In this document: in pieces, positions 8,420 through 20,933 of the stretch
Position numbering within the stretch: the first letter of the stretch is position 1
Layout of the letters: the number at the start of each line of letters is the position of its first letter
NCBI RefSeq assembly: GCF_028548455.1
Contig: NZ_JAQQLF010000007.1
Location: 1 to 64,000 of the forward strand
Reading direction: 5' to 3'
DNA from: Vogesella aquatica
Lineage (GTDB): Bacteria; Pseudomonadota; Gammaproteobacteria; Burkholderiales; Chromobacteriaceae
DNA: 64,000 nucleotides
Program-made: the position numbers and the translations under genes
Notes under the pieces: generated by a model
Databases searched by the model: none
The model's input: only the letters and a program-made list of their open reading frames with translations
What the model was told of the DNA's origin: nothing

Positions 8420-9106
8420 ATGCGCCGGGCGCTGCTGGGATCGCTATTGCTGCATGCGCTGCTGCTATGGGGTTTGGCCGCAGCCGTGCCCCTGCCCGCG
8501 GCTGAGCCGCCCATCATGCTGATCCGCCTGCAGCCAGCACCAGCATCGGCCGATGTGCCCCAGCCGCGGGCCAGCCCGGGCACGCCAGCCAGGCCGGCTG
8601 TGCTAAAGCCAGATTACGGCCGGAGTGCAGGGCAAGCAGAGCGCGCGGCCAACCCTGTGGCAGCACAAGAGGCAGCCATCTCAACCGCCACCCCGCCGGT
8701 GCCAGTCGCGGTACCGTTGTCCGCTAGCCCCGCGCCAACGATGCCCGCTGCTGGTGCCGCACCGGCTACACCGGCAGGGCAGAACCCGGGCCGTGGTGGT
8801 AGCGAGGCGGCTAGCCAGGAGGTGGTCGCTAGCCGCCCCGCCCGTGTATTACAGGCGCCGCGGCCTGATTATCCGGCCATCTCGCGCGATCTGGGCGAGC
8901 AAGGCGTGGTAATGTTGCGGCTGGCAATTGATGCCGATGGCAGGTTGCAGCGCACCGAGCTGCAGAAAAGCAGTGGTTTTACGCGCCTGGACAAGGCGGC
9001 GCGCGATAGCGTGGCGCGCTGGCAGTTCCAGGCCGCACAGGAAGGCGGGCGGCCGGTGGCGGCCCAACTGGTGCTGCCGGTGCGCTTTTCCCTTGACGAA
9101 AATTGA
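8420..9106 (+). CDS. TonB-family energy transducer-like protein
   Basis: The product is 228 residues. It has a short N-terminal membrane anchor (LLGSLLLHALLLWGLAAAV), a long Pro/Ala-rich linker that could span the periplasm (residues 30-135), and a C-terminal TonB domain (PRPDYPAISRDLGEQGVVML, ending VLPVRFSL). TonB-type proteins couple inner-membrane proton-motive force to outer-membrane transporters, but no exbB/exbD genes are adjacent. It lies 4 bases after smc and before zipA, so it may belong to the smc transcript. It could also be an orphan TonB-like paralogue with an envelope role. Confidence 0.8.
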   Translation: MRRALLGSLLLHALLLWGLAAAVPLPAAEPPIMLIRLQPAPASADVPQPRASPGTPARPAVLKPDYGRSAGQAERAANPVAAQEAAISTATPPVPVAVPLSASPAPTMPAAGAAPATPAGQNPGRGGSEAASQEVVASRPARVLQAPRPDYPAISRDLGEQGVVMLRLAIDADGRLQRTELQKSSGFTRLDKAARDSVARWQFQAAQEGGRPVAAQLVLPVRFSLDEN

Positions 9107-9142
9107 ACAAAACGCTAAATGACGTACTGATTCACGCGCCGT

Positions 9143-9166
9143 ACCCCTGCGGGGGTTTGTTATAAT
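9143..9166 (+). promoter_or_regulatory. Short GC hairpin followed by an extended -10 promoter for zipA
   Basis: ACCCC-TGC-GGGGGT (9142-9155 region) is followed by TTTG, a weak terminator-like element for the smc transcript. TGTTATAAT (9158-9166) directly after it is a perfect extended -10 box. No good -35 hexamer is visible at 17 bases, which fits an extended -10 promoter. ZipA starts 40 bases downstream. Confidence 0.55.
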
Positions 9167-9205
9167 ACCGGTTCGGATAATGGCTGCTGCTGTGGAAAAA
9201 GCTCA

Positions 9206-10348
9206 ATGAGCGAAATGAAAATAGGCATCTTGTTGCTGAGTGCATTGGTAGTAGCACTGGTATTCGGCTTCAATTTTTATCAGGAATGGCGCTTTCGCAA
9301 GAAGACCAGCCAGGCCTTTGCACGCCATCACACCGATGTGTTGCTGGACGTCCCCCGAAATAATGTGCGTGACGGCCAGCAGGCGCGCCTGGAGCCGGTG
9401 CTGCTGGATGACGAAGACGACAGTACGCCAGCCTACCTGAACGATATCCCGCCGCCCGCCCCGCTGGCGCGCACTGCGCAGCCAGAGCCTGTCGCCCCGC
9501 TGGTGCAGGAACCCCCGGAGCTGGATGCTGCCGACCACCAGGCCTTGGTGGTATCGCTGCTGGACCCGTCGCTGGATTTTATCGCCGAGGTGGCATTCGC
9601 CCAGCCGCAGGTGCTGGAGCAGCTGCCGCGCTTCAATGTGGCCAAACGTGTGCAGGCTATCCTGCGCACCGAGCGTGGCTTGTGGAAACCGGCCGAAATC
9701 CTGCCGGGCACCCGCTACAAACAAGTGAACTTTGGTCTGCAGCTGGTTGACCGCGGTGGTGCGGTCACCGAGCAGGAGCTGGCCAGCTTCTGCCAGCAGG
9801 TAAGCCACTACGCCGAAAAGCTCGGCGCCCAGGTCAGCTTCCCGCAGCGCCAGCAAAAGCTGGTGTCGGCGCGCGAGCTGGACCGCTTCTGCGTGGATGT
9901 AGACGTGCTGATCGGTATCAATATCGTGGCTGGCAAGCCCATTGCCGGTGCGCGCCTGCGCAGCGTGGCCGAGGCCGCCGGCCTGCAGCTGGAGCCGGAT
10001 GGCCAGTTCCACTATCTGGCGGATTCCGGCAATACACTGTTCTCGCTGGCTTCTGCCGACCAGACCCCGTTTACCCTGCACACCTTGCTGGACAAACAGT
10101 TTCCGGCGCTGACACTGATGTTTGACGTGCCGCGCGTGGCTGGCGGGGTAGCGGTATTTGACCGTGCGGTACAGTTTGCCAAACATCTGTCGCAAGAGTT
10201 TGATGCGCAGCTGGTGGACGATAACCGCCGCGTGCTCAGCGACCAGGGCCTGGCGCAGATCCGCGACCAGCTGACCCGCATCTACGGCAATATGGACGAC
10301 CGCGGCATTGCACCTGGCAGCGTGGCCGCCCTGCGGCTGTTTGCCTGA
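9206..10348 (+). CDS. zipA: Cell division protein ZipA-like
   Basis: The product is 380 residues with ZipA architecture. An N-terminal membrane anchor (IGILLLSALVVALVFGFNFY) is followed by a basic segment, an acidic/Pro-rich linker (residues 60-115) and a C-terminal FtsZ-binding fold of about 140 residues ending in the LDKQFPALTLMFDVPRV region. ZipA tethers FtsZ to the inner membrane at the division site. The gene order smc - zipA - ligA is conserved in betaproteobacteria and supports the call. The ATG at 9206 is used; a second ATG 9 bases later is possible. Confidence 0.88.
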   Translation: MSEMKIGILLLSALVVALVFGFNFYQEWRFRKKTSQAFARHHTDVLLDVPRNNVRDGQQARLEPVLLDDEDDSTPAYLNDIPPPAPLARTAQPEPVAPLVQEPPELDAADHQALVVSLLDPSLDFIAEVAFAQPQVLEQLPRFNVAKRVQAILRTERGLWKPAEILPGTRYKQVNFGLQLVDRGGAVTEQELASFCQQVSHYAEKLGAQVSFPQRQQKLVSARELDRFCVDVDVLIGINIVAGKPIAGARLRSVAEAAGLQLEPDGQFHYLADSGNTLFSLASADQTPFTLHTLLDKQFPALTLMFDVPRVAGGVAVFDRAVQFAKHLSQEFDAQLVDDNRRVLSDQGLAQIRDQLTRIYGNMDDRGIAPGSVAALRLFA

Positions 10349-10373
10349 GCGGCCAGCATTTCCCATTCACTAT

Positions 10374-10395
10374 CACGCCGGCAGCTGCCGGCGTG
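10374..10395. repeat. 22-bp perfect palindrome between zipA and ligA
   Basis: CACGCCGGCAG followed by CTGCCGGCGTG forms an uninterrupted palindrome in the 66-base gap. No T-run follows, so it is not a standard terminator. It could fold in RNA or bind a dimeric protein. Confidence 0.5.
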
Positions 10396-10411
10396 CTGCA
10401 TTCCAGGTTAG

Positions 10412-14283
<3,872 letters not shown>

Positions 14284-14292
14284 TGTTAGAAT
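14284..14292 (+). promoter_or_regulatory. Candidate extended -10 promoter for galU
   Basis: TGTTAGAAT lies immediately after the upstream gene's stop and 52 bases before the galU start. No convincing -35 box was found. Confidence 0.4.
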
Positions 14293-14343
14293 CGCATCAA
14301 TGTCATAACAAACCACCAATCTTTTCCTATCGAAGGCAATAAC

Positions 14344-15216
14344 ATGCAGAAAATTACCAAAGCTGTTTTTCCAGTAGCTGGTATGGGTACCCGCTTCCTG
14401 CCTGCTACCAAGGCCAGCCCCAAGGAAATGCTGCCGGTGGTGGATAAGCCGCTGATCCAGTACGCCGTAGAAGAGGCAGTAGCGGCGGGTATTACCGAGC
14501 TGATTTTCATCACTGGCCGTAACAAACGCAGCATCGAGGATCATTTCGACAAGGCTTACGAGCTGGAAACCGAGCTGGAAAACCGTAACAAGAAAAAGCT
14601 TCTTGAATTGGTACAGGACATCCTGCCGGCCAACGTCAGTTGCATTTACATCCGCCAGGCCGAAGCGCTGGGTCTGGGCCACGCCGTGCTGTGCGCCAAA
14701 CCGGTAGTGGGTGACGAGCCTTTTGCCGTGATTCTGGCGGATGACCTGATCGCCGGCGAACCGGGTGCCATGGAGCAGATGGTGCGCGTATTTGACGACA
14801 CCCACAGCTCGGTATTGGGTGTGGAGACGGTTGCCCGTGAAGAAACCGGTTCTTATGGCATCGTCGAGGTGCAGCAGAACCCGCGCGGCTACCAGCAAGT
14901 CGCCAGTATCGTGGAAAAGCCGCACCCGGACGTAGCCCCGTCCAATCTGGCTGTCGTTGGCCGTTATATCCTGACTTCGCGCATTTTCGACAAGCTCATC
15001 AATACCGTGCCGGGGGCAGGTGGCGAAATCCAGCTCACCGATGGTATCGCCGCGCTGATGAAAGACGAGCCGGTATTGGCTTTGCCGTTTCAGGGCAAGC
15101 GCTACGACTGCGGTTCCAAACTGGGTTACCTGAAAGCCACGGTAGAATATGGCTTGCAACACCATGAAGTAGGCGCTGAATTCTCGGCCTATCTGGATTC
15201 GCTACAACGCGGCTAA
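14344..15216 (+). CDS. galU: UTP--glucose-1-phosphate uridylyltransferase
   Basis: The product is 290 residues. It has the nucleotide-binding start [20 protein letters not shown] with the metabolically essential Lys of [20 protein letters not shown], then [15 protein letters not shown] and VILADDLI. It makes UDP-glucose for surface polysaccharides, so it feeds envelope and possibly flagellar glycan synthesis. Length and motifs are complete. It is monocistronic in appearance: a promoter-like element lies upstream and a terminator directly downstream. Confidence 0.95.
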   Translation: MQKITKAVFPVAGMGTRFLPATKASPKEMLPVVDKPLIQYAVEEAVAAGITELIFITGRNKRSIEDHFDKAYELETELENRNKKKLLELVQDILPANVSCIYIRQAEALGLGHAVLCAKPVVGDEPFAVILADDLIAGEPGAMEQMVRVFDDTHSSVLGVETVAREETGSYGIVEVQQNPRGYQQVASIVEKPHPDVAPSNLAVVGRYILTSRIFDKLINTVPGAGGEIQLTDGIAALMKDEPVLALPFQGKRYDCGSKLGYLKATVEYGLQHHEVGAEFSAYLDSLQRG

Positions 15217-15234
15217 TCCCGCATTGACATTCTG

Positions 15235-15269
15235 CGCCGCCTTGGTCATAAAGGCGGCGTTTGTTTTTT
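15235..15269 (+). terminator. Intrinsic terminator after galU
   Basis: A CGCCGCCTT / AAGGCGGCG stem (9 bp) is followed by TTTGTTTTTT, 18 bases after the galU stop and just before the hpt ribosome-binding site. Confidence 0.88.
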
Positions 15270-15282
15270 GAAAGGAAATACC

Positions 15283-15825
15283 ATGCCTAATGTTGCCGAA
15301 GCTCGTGGCATTCTCAATAGCTCCGATATCCTGTTCAGTGCAGCCGAAGTGGACGCCGCGGTAGACCGCATGGCCGCCGAAATCACTGCCGAGCTGGGTG
15401 AGACCTACCCGCTGGTACTGTCGGTAATGGGTGGTGCGGTGGTGTTCACCGGCCAGCTGCTGCCACGTCTGCTGTTCCCGCTGGACTTCGACTACGTACA
15501 CGTATCCCGTTATGGCGACAAAACCCAGGGCGGCGAGCTGGTGTGGAAAACCGCACCAAAAGAAGACGTGCGCGATCGCGTGGTACTGGTGCTGGACGAT
15601 ATCCTGGACGAAGGCCATACCATGGCGGCTATCCGCGACAAGGTGCTGGAAATGGGCGCCAAGGCGTTCTATAGCGGCGTTTTCGCCAACAAACTGATCA
15701 GCAAGGCAAAACCGATCAAGTCCGACTTCGTCGGCCTGGACGTGCCGGACCGTTATGTATTCGGCTATGGCATGGACGTGCGCGGTGCCTGGCGTAACCT
15801 GCCGGCGATTCATGCGCTGAAGTAA
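15283..15825 (+). CDS. hpt: Hypoxanthine-guanine phosphoribosyltransferase
   Basis: The product is 180 residues with the phosphoribosyltransferase PRPP loop VVLVLDDILDEGHTM and a preceding VSRYGDKT segment. VFGYGMDVRGAWRNLPAIH near the end is the purine-binding region of this HGPRT subgroup. It salvages hypoxanthine and guanine to IMP and GMP. The ATG at 15283 is preceded by AAAGGA; an upstream TTG overlaps the terminator and is unlikely. The following gene is a purine-nucleoside-phosphorylase relative, so the two form a purine-salvage pair, each apparently with its own terminator or promoter. Confidence 0.92.
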   Translation: MPNVAEARGILNSSDILFSAAEVDAAVDRMAAEITAELGETYPLVLSVMGGAVVFTGQLLPRLLFPLDFDYVHVSRYGDKTQGGELVWKTAPKEDVRDRVVLVLDDILDEGHTMAAIRDKVLEMGAKAFYSGVFANKLISKAKPIKSDFVGLDVPDRYVFGYGMDVRGAWRNLPAIHALK

Positions 15826-15845
15826 GCGCCTGTTATGCTGGTTTT

Positions 15846-15878
15846 AAAGCCCACAACATAAATGTTATGGGCTTTTTT
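15846..15878 (+). terminator. Intrinsic terminator after hpt
   Basis: AAGCCCACAACAT pairs with ATGTTATGGGCTT (one mismatch) and is followed by TTTTT. It ends about 50 bases before the next gene's start. Confidence 0.85.
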
Positions 15879-15929
15879 CATGCGTACGGATTAGAATTGC
15901 TGCCAGATCATAAAAAGAAAGAGCATGCC

Positions 15930-16652
15930 ATGCTGGCCGTTATCGGAGGCTCCCGTCTAACCAGTCTGCCTATTCTGACCGTGACGCACCGCCAGATTGT
16001 GCGCACACCGTATGGCGACCCATCTTGTGCCATGACCTTTGGCCAACTGGGTTCGCATAGCATGGTGTTTCTTGCCCGCCACGGCTATGGCAACTCTATT
16101 GCACCCCATGAAATCAACTATCGCGCCAATATCTGGGCATTGCAGAGCCTGGGTGTACGCCAGGTACTAGCCATCGGTAGTGCCGGCGGTATACGCCCCG
16201 ATTTGGCACCCGGGTCTTTGGTTTTGCCGCATGATGTGATCGATCATACCTGGGGGCGTAAGCACACTTATCACGAAGGCCCCGGGGTGGCGCTGCAGCA
16301 CGTGGATTTTGCTCAGCCCTACGACATGCAACTACGCCAGCGTGTATTGTCCGCCGCAGCCAGGCAAGGCGTGGCGCTGGTGCCCGATGGTGTTTATGCC
16401 TGCACGCAGGGCCCGCGGCTGGAAAGTGCTGCCGAGGTATCGGCGTTGGAGGTGCAGGGTGCCGATATGGTCGGCATGACCGGTATGCCGGAAGCAGCGC
16501 TGGCGCGCGAACTGGGTTTGTCCTATGCCTCCTTGTGTATCGTGACCAACTATGCGGCAGGCAAAAATCGCGGCGTGGCTGACCGGAATTTCAATACCCA
16601 GCTCATCATGCAGGCCACCCAGCGGCTACAAGAAGTGCTGTTGGCGTTGTGA
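15930..16652 (+). CDS. S-methyl-5'-thioinosine phosphorylase-like (MTAP/PNP family)
   Basis: The product is about 240 residues. It starts MLAVIGGSRL, and FLARHGYGNSIAPHEINYRANIWAL is the phosphate/ribose-binding segment of the MTAP/PNP II family. The purine-side motif is GMTGMPEAALARELG, with ASLCIVTNYAAG beyond. In Pseudomonas a close family member cleaves methylthioinosine to hypoxanthine, which the adjacent hpt enzyme would then recover; this is inference from neighbourhood. A longer in-frame start at 15867 overlaps the hpt terminator, so 15930 is preferred. Confidence 0.85.
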   Translation: MLAVIGGSRLTSLPILTVTHRQIVRTPYGDPSCAMTFGQLGSHSMVFLARHGYGNSIAPHEINYRANIWALQSLGVRQVLAIGSAGGIRPDLAPGSLVLPHDVIDHTWGRKHTYHEGPGVALQHVDFAQPYDMQLRQRVLSAAARQGVALVPDGVYACTQGPRLESAAEVSALEVQGADMVGMTGMPEAALARELGLSYASLCIVTNYAAGKNRGVADRNFNTQLIMQATQRLQEVLLAL

Positions 16653-16699
16653 CCCTTTTGTCGCGCTTGGCGTGCCAGTCTTAATAAAAACTGATTTTT

Positions 16700-16707
16700 G
16701 CCGATAA
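16700..16707 (+). promoter_or_regulatory. Candidate sigma-28 (FliA) -10 element ahead of the glycan island
   Basis: GCCGATAA is an exact match to the FliA -10 consensus, 40 bases upstream of the first island gene. The matching -35 region (TTAATAAA, 11 bases upstream) is poor compared with TAAAGTTT, so the call is tentative. Confidence 0.4.
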
Positions 16708-16747
16708 GATTACGATATCGGATAGTGTGGATTTATAAGGATTCATC

Positions 16748-17740
16748 ATGAAAGTGTTGGTTACAGGTGCAGCGGGTTTTATCGGTAGCCATATAACAGG
16801 CTTGCTACTGGCGCAGGGCTTCGAGGTGATAGCGCTGGATGACTTGTCTACGGGTTCGCTGCGTAATCTGGAGAGTTACCATGGCTTGCCGGGCTTCCGT
16901 TTTGTGCAGGCTGATATCCGCGAGCGTGCATCCCTGTCGCCGCATTTTGCCGGTGCGGACTGGGTGATGCATCTGGCTGGCCGTTCTGACATCGTGCCAT
17001 CTATCGAGCAGCCGACGGATTATTTCGACGTCAATGTCAGTGGCACGCTCAATGTGCTGCAAGCGGCACGCGAACACGGTATCAAACGCTTGGTGTACGC
17101 TGCATCCTCGTCCAGCTACGGTATTCCGGACGCGTACCCGACCCCGGAAACGGCGCCCATCCGTCCCGAATACCCGTATGCACTGACCAAAGCCATGGGC
17201 GAAGAGCTGGTGCTGCACTGGGCCAAGGTGTATCAGCTGCCGGCGGTTTCCCTGAGGCTGTTCAATGTCTACGGCCCGCGCTCGCGCACCAGCGGCGCCT
17301 ATGGTGCCGTGTTTGGCGTGTTCCTGGCACAGCACCTGAAGGGTTTGCCGCTGACCATCGTGGGTGATGGCGAGCAGACGCGCGATTTCACCTTTGTGAC
17401 CGACGTTGCCCGTGCGTTTCTGGCCGCCGCCCGCTCGGATGCAAGCGCCGAAGTCTTTAATGTGGGTAGTGGCAATCATTACAGCGTTAACTACCTGGTA
17501 GAACTCATCGGTGGTGAACGCTGCTATATACCGAAGCGCCCGGGCGAACCTGATTGCACTTTTGCGGATACCACGCGTATCCGCAGCCGTCTGGACTGGG
17601 CTCCACAAGTCAGCTTCGAAGAAGGGGTTGCGGTGATGAAACAGTGCATGAAAGACTGGACCGACGCGCCGGTATGGACACCGGAGCGCATTGCCGACGC
17701 CACTCGCGTCTGGTTTGATCACCTGGGGCAGCCACAATGA
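16748..17740 (+). CDS. NAD-dependent nucleotide-sugar epimerase/dehydratase
   Basis: The product is 330 residues and is an extended short-chain dehydrogenase. It has VLVTGAAGFIGSH at the N-terminus (NAD-binding GxxGxxG, residues 7-13), an ALDDLSTG acidic residue that selects NAD, and the catalytic YPYALTK (Tyr 144, Lys 148) preceded by a Ser cluster near 120-123. It resembles UDP-GlcNAc/UDP-glucose 4-epimerases and HldD-like enzymes. It is the first gene of the island; AAGGA precedes its ATG. The stop overlaps the next gene (ATGA). Its substrate is probably the sugar nucleotide made by the next two genes, which is inference. Confidence 0.88.
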   Translation: MKVLVTGAAGFIGSHITGLLLAQGFEVIALDDLSTGSLRNLESYHGLPGFRFVQADIRERASLSPHFAGADWVMHLAGRSDIVPSIEQPTDYFDVNVSGTLNVLQAAREHGIKRLVYAASSSSYGIPDAYPTPETAPIRPEYPYALTKAMGEELVLHWAKVYQLPAVSLRLFNVYGPRSRTSGAYGAVFGVFLAQHLKGLPLTIVGDGEQTRDFTFVTDVARAFLAAARSDASAEVFNVGSGNHYSVNYLVELIGGERCYIPKRPGEPDCTFADTTRIRSRLDWAPQVSFEEGVAVMKQCMKDWTDAPVWTPERIADATRVWFDHLGQPQ

Positions 17741-18303
17741 AGTCGAGCACTTTTATCGATGCCTTGCAAACATTCCGGCAAGTCCTGGCCGCCACGGAGC
17801 TGAGTGCGGCCAACGGTGAGGTGCTGGCGCTGCAAGCCGGCCTGGATACCGCACTGGGTATGCTGCGCCAGGTGCGAGATGCCGGGCGCGATGTGTACCT
17901 GATTGGTAATGGTGGTAGTGCGGCGCTGGTCGCGCACGTCCAGAACGACCTGGTCAACAAGACCCGTCTGCGTGCCCACGTATTGCACGAGCCGGCCCTG
18001 CTTACCTGCATGAGCAATGACTATGGCTACCAGCATGCCTACGCCAATTTGCTTGATCGTTTCCTGCGCCCCGGTGACCTGTTGGTCGCGGTGAGCAGTG
18101 CAGGGCGCTCGGCCAATATTATTGAGGCGGTGGCGGTAGCACGCGCGCAAGGTGCTACAGTGCTGACGCTGTCTGGTTTTGCTGCGGCCAACCCGCTACG
18201 CCAGCTGGGTGATATCAATATCTGGTTGCCCTCGGATGACTACGGCGAAGTAGAGGTCGGTCATCAGCTGGTTCTTCACTACCTGTCCGACGCACTGGTT
18301 TGA
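17737..18303 (+). CDS. SIS-domain sugar isomerase, GmhA-like
   Basis: The product is 188 residues. GNGGSAALVAHVQNDLV (about residues 57-73) and LVAVSSAGRSANIIEAV are the phosphosugar-binding motifs of phosphoheptose isomerases (GmhA), which turn sedoheptulose-7-phosphate into D-glycero-D-manno-heptose-7-phosphate. It is too short to be a GlmS-type or transcription-regulator SIS protein. The start overlaps the epimerase stop. With the downstream HldE-like gene it suggests a dedicated heptose-like sugar route separate from LPS core synthesis. No GmhB phosphatase is next to it. Confidence 0.82.
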   Translation: MKSSTFIDALQTFRQVLAATELSAANGEVLALQAGLDTALGMLRQVRDAGRDVYLIGNGGSAALVAHVQNDLVNKTRLRAHVLHEPALLTCMSNDYGYQHAYANLLDRFLRPGDLLVAVSSAGRSANIIEAVAVARAQGATVLTLSGFAAANPLRQLGDINIWLPSDDYGEVEVGHQLVLHYLSDALV

Positions 18304-18307
18304 CGCG

Positions 18308-19825
18308 ATGAGCATAGAAAAAATCAAGACGCTGGGCGAGTTGGGCGAACTGACCCAGGCTGCCCGCCTGACCGGCTGCAAGGTCATACATTGCCACGGT
18401 ACCTTCGACCTGATGCATGCCGGCCATATCCGTCACCTGCAACATGCGCGCAGCCTGGGCGATATGCTGGTGGTGACCGTGACCTCGGACGAGTTCGTCC
18501 GCAAAGGCCCGGGCCGCCCGGTGTTTGGCGACAGTCTGCGTGCCGAGAATCTGGCTGCGCTGGCCTGTGTAGACTGGGTTGCTGTCAGCCACGCCGAAAC
18601 CGCGATCACCGCGCTGCAGGCTATTCAGCCCAGCTTGTACGTGAAGGGTAGTGACTACGTGGACGCCAGCCGGGATGTAACCGGCAATATCGCCCGTGAA
18701 ATCGACGCCGTGCGCCAGCATGGTGGCGACGTGTACTTTACCGACGAGATTACCTTCAGCTCCACCAAGCTGCTGAACAACCATTTCGATGTGTTCCCGC
18801 CACAAACGCGTGAATTCCTGGAGCAATTCAAGCAACGCTGCCCGCTGGAGCAGTTTCTGGCTCAGATTCGTGCCCTGTCCAGCCTGCGCGTACTGGTGAT
18901 AGGCGAAGCCATCATCGACGAGTACCACTACGTCAGTACGCTGGGCCAGACCGGAAAGGGCAATGCGCTGGCGGTGCGCTACCAGAGCGAAGAGCGTTTT
19001 GCTGGCGGTGCCATTGCAGTGGCCAACCACGTGGCCGGCTTTGCCCGCGAGGTAACGCTGCTGACCGGACTGGGCTTGCATGATGATTCGCTGGCCTATG
19101 TGCAGGGCAAGCTGGCGGCAAACGTCGTATTGGAACATCGCCACTTTCCTACTGCCGGTACGCTGATCAAGCGCCGCTTTGTTGACCAGGACCTGCAGCG
19201 ACTGTTCGAGGTGTACTACGGTGGCGAGGAGCCCGGCGACTATACCCAGGAAGCCGGTTTCTGCGACTGGATTGCCACCCACGCCGCCGAGTACGACGTA
19301 GTGATCGTGCCGGACTTCGGTAACGGTCTGATCTCGCGCCAGATGGCGGCCACCATTGCCGCCCACGCGCGCTTCCTGGCGGTGAATACCCAGATCAACA
19401 GTGGTAATCGTGGTTACCACGCCATTACCCGCTATCCGCGGGCGGACTTCTTGTGCCTGAACGAGCCGGAGGCCAGGTTGGCCGCACACGACCGCCAATC
19501 GCCGCTGGAGCAGATTGCTACTGATCTGGTGGACAAACTGCAGGCACAGGCGATGGTGGTGACGCGTGGTGCCAATGGTGCCCTGATTACCGATGCCAGC
19601 CTGGCGCTGACCATCCCGGCGCTGTCCTCGCGTGTGGTTGACCGTATCGGTGCAGGCGATGCTTTTCTGTCGGTTGCTGCCTTATGCATGGCCGCCGGCC
19701 ATTCGCTGGATACCGTGGCGCTGGCAGGGAGTATTGCTGCCGCGCTGGATGTACAGATCGTGTGCAACCGCGAACCGGTCGACCCGGTACTGTTTGCCAA
19801 ATACGCCACCACCCTGCTGAAGTGA
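18308..19825 (+). CDS. Fused nucleotidyltransferase-PfkB kinase, HldE-like with reversed domain order
   Basis: The product is 505 residues. The N-terminal 160 residues are a cytidylyltransferase-like domain with [11 protein letters not shown] (residues 30-40; HxGH motif) and a VKGSDYVD segment. From about 195 it is a PfkB sugar kinase starting [14 protein letters not shown] and ending in [10 protein letters not shown] (about 446), the anion hole and catalytic Asp. E. coli HldE has kinase first and adenylyltransferase last, so the order here is swapped. It would phosphorylate a sugar phosphate at C1 and attach a nucleotide. It lies 4 bases after the GmhA-like gene, and the pairing supports an NDP-heptose-type product. 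Confidence 0.85.
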   Translation: MSIEKIKTLGELGELTQAARLTGCKVIHCHGTFDLMHAGHIRHLQHARSLGDMLVVTVTSDEFVRKGPGRPVFGDSLRAENLAALACVDWVAVSHAETAITALQAIQPSLYVKGSDYVDASRDVTGNIAREIDAVRQHGGDVYFTDEITFSSTKLLNNHFDVFPPQTREFLEQFKQRCPLEQFLAQIRALSSLRVLVIGEAIIDEYHYVSTLGQTGKGNALAVRYQSEERFAGGAIAVANHVAGFAREVTLLTGLGLHDDSLAYVQGKLAANVVLEHRHFPTAGTLIKRRFVDQDLQRLFEVYYGGEEPGDYTQEAGFCDWIATHAAEYDVVIVPDFGNGLISRQMAATIAAHARFLAVNTQINSGNRGYHAITRYPRADFLCLNEPEARLAAHDRQSPLEQIATDLVDKLQAQAMVVTRGANGALITDASLALTIPALSSRVVDRIGAGDAFLSVAALCMAAGHSLDTVALAGSIAAALDVQIVCNREPVDPVLFAKYATTLLK

Positions 19826-19832
19826 GCCATAC

Positions 19833-20933
19833 ATGGATACGTATCTGATCGATAGCCACAAGCTGGTGTACCACCCGCGTCGCGTGGCCGACTTGATCGA
19901 GGTGGGGGACGACTGGGAAAAGGCCAAACAGGTCTACCCCATCTACCTGGAACTGTCGCCGGTGGGCGCCTGCAACCATCGCTGCACCTTCTGTGCGGTG
20001 GATTACATCGGCTACAAGTCGGTGATGCTGGACTACGATATGCTGTCGCAACGGCTGCCCGAGATGGGCCGGCTGGGTGTGAAGAGCATCATGTACGCTG
20101 GTGAAGGTGAACCGCTGCTGCACAAGAAGATCAACGAGATCGTGGCGCTGACCAAGTCGTCCGGTATCGATGTATCGTTCACCACCAACGGTGTGCTGCT
20201 GAACGAAGCCTTCGTGCAGCAGTCGCTGGACAAAGTATCGTGGATCAAAGTGTCGCTTAACGCCGGCAGCGCTGCGTCCTACGCCGCCATCCACAAGACC
20301 CGCGATCGTGACTTCCAGCGCGTTATCGATAACCTGCGCTACGCGGTGGACTACAAGCGCCAGCACGGTATCGACTGCGTTATCGGCATCCAGGCGGTGC
20401 TGCTGCCTGAAAATGCGCACGAAATGACCGAGCTGGCGCGCATTGCCCGCGACGAGATCGGCGCCGACTACGTGGTGATCAAACCGTACTCGCAGCACCT
20501 GTTCAGCGAAACCCGGCAGTACGAAGACATCAACTACAACCCTTATCTGGCGATGGAGCAGGAGCTGGCCGCGTACAATCGCCCCGGCTTCCAGGTGATT
20601 TTCCGCAGCCACACCATGCACAAATACCTGGAAGACCCGGCCAAGCGTTACCAGAAGTGCCATGCCACCCCGTTTGTGTGGGGCTACGTCATGGCCGATG
20701 GCCGCGTGTACGGTTGCAGTGCTTATCTACTAGACCAGCGTTTCGAGTACGGCAACCTGAATGACAACAGCTTCCAGGCTATCTGGGAGGGCGACAAGCG
20801 GCGAGAGAGCTTCCGCTATGTACGCCATGATCTGGACATCCGCGAATGCCGCAAGAACTGCCGCATGGACGAAGTCAACCGCTATCTGGACCGCCTGGTG
20901 AACCAGTCGGTGCCGCATATCAACTTTATCTAG
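19833..20933 (+). CDS. Radical SAM protein with SPASM/twitch-like C-terminus (first of two)
   Basis: The product is 366 residues. CNHRCTFC (Cys 47, 51, 54) is the CxxxCxxC ligand set for the [4Fe-4S] cluster that cleaves S-adenosylmethionine. GEGEPLLH is the SAM-binding 'GGEP' variant. Late cysteines in [13 protein letters not shown] and [11 protein letters not shown] suggest an auxiliary cluster. The protein ends HINFI, the same five residues that end the second radical SAM protein of the island. It probably carries out a radical rearrangement, dehydration or C-C chemistry on a sugar or aglycone, but no substrate is evident. It is preceded by 7 bases after the kinase fusion and abuts the E1 alpha gene. 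Confidence 0.87.
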   Translation: MDTYLIDSHKLVYHPRRVADLIEVGDDWEKAKQVYPIYLELSPVGACNHRCTFCAVDYIGYKSVMLDYDMLSQRLPEMGRLGVKSIMYAGEGEPLLHKKINEIVALTKSSGIDVSFTTNGVLLNEAFVQQSLDKVSWIKVSLNAGSAASYAAIHKTRDRDFQRVIDNLRYAVDYKRQHGIDCVIGIQAVLLPENAHEMTELARIARDEIGADYVVIKPYSQHLFSETRQYEDINYNPYLAMEQELAAYNRPGFQVIFRSHTMHKYLEDPAKRYQKCHATPFVWGYVMADGRVYGCSAYLLDQRFEYGNLNDNSFQAIWEGDKRRESFRYVRHDLDIRECRKNCRMDEVNRYLDRLVNQSVPHINFI

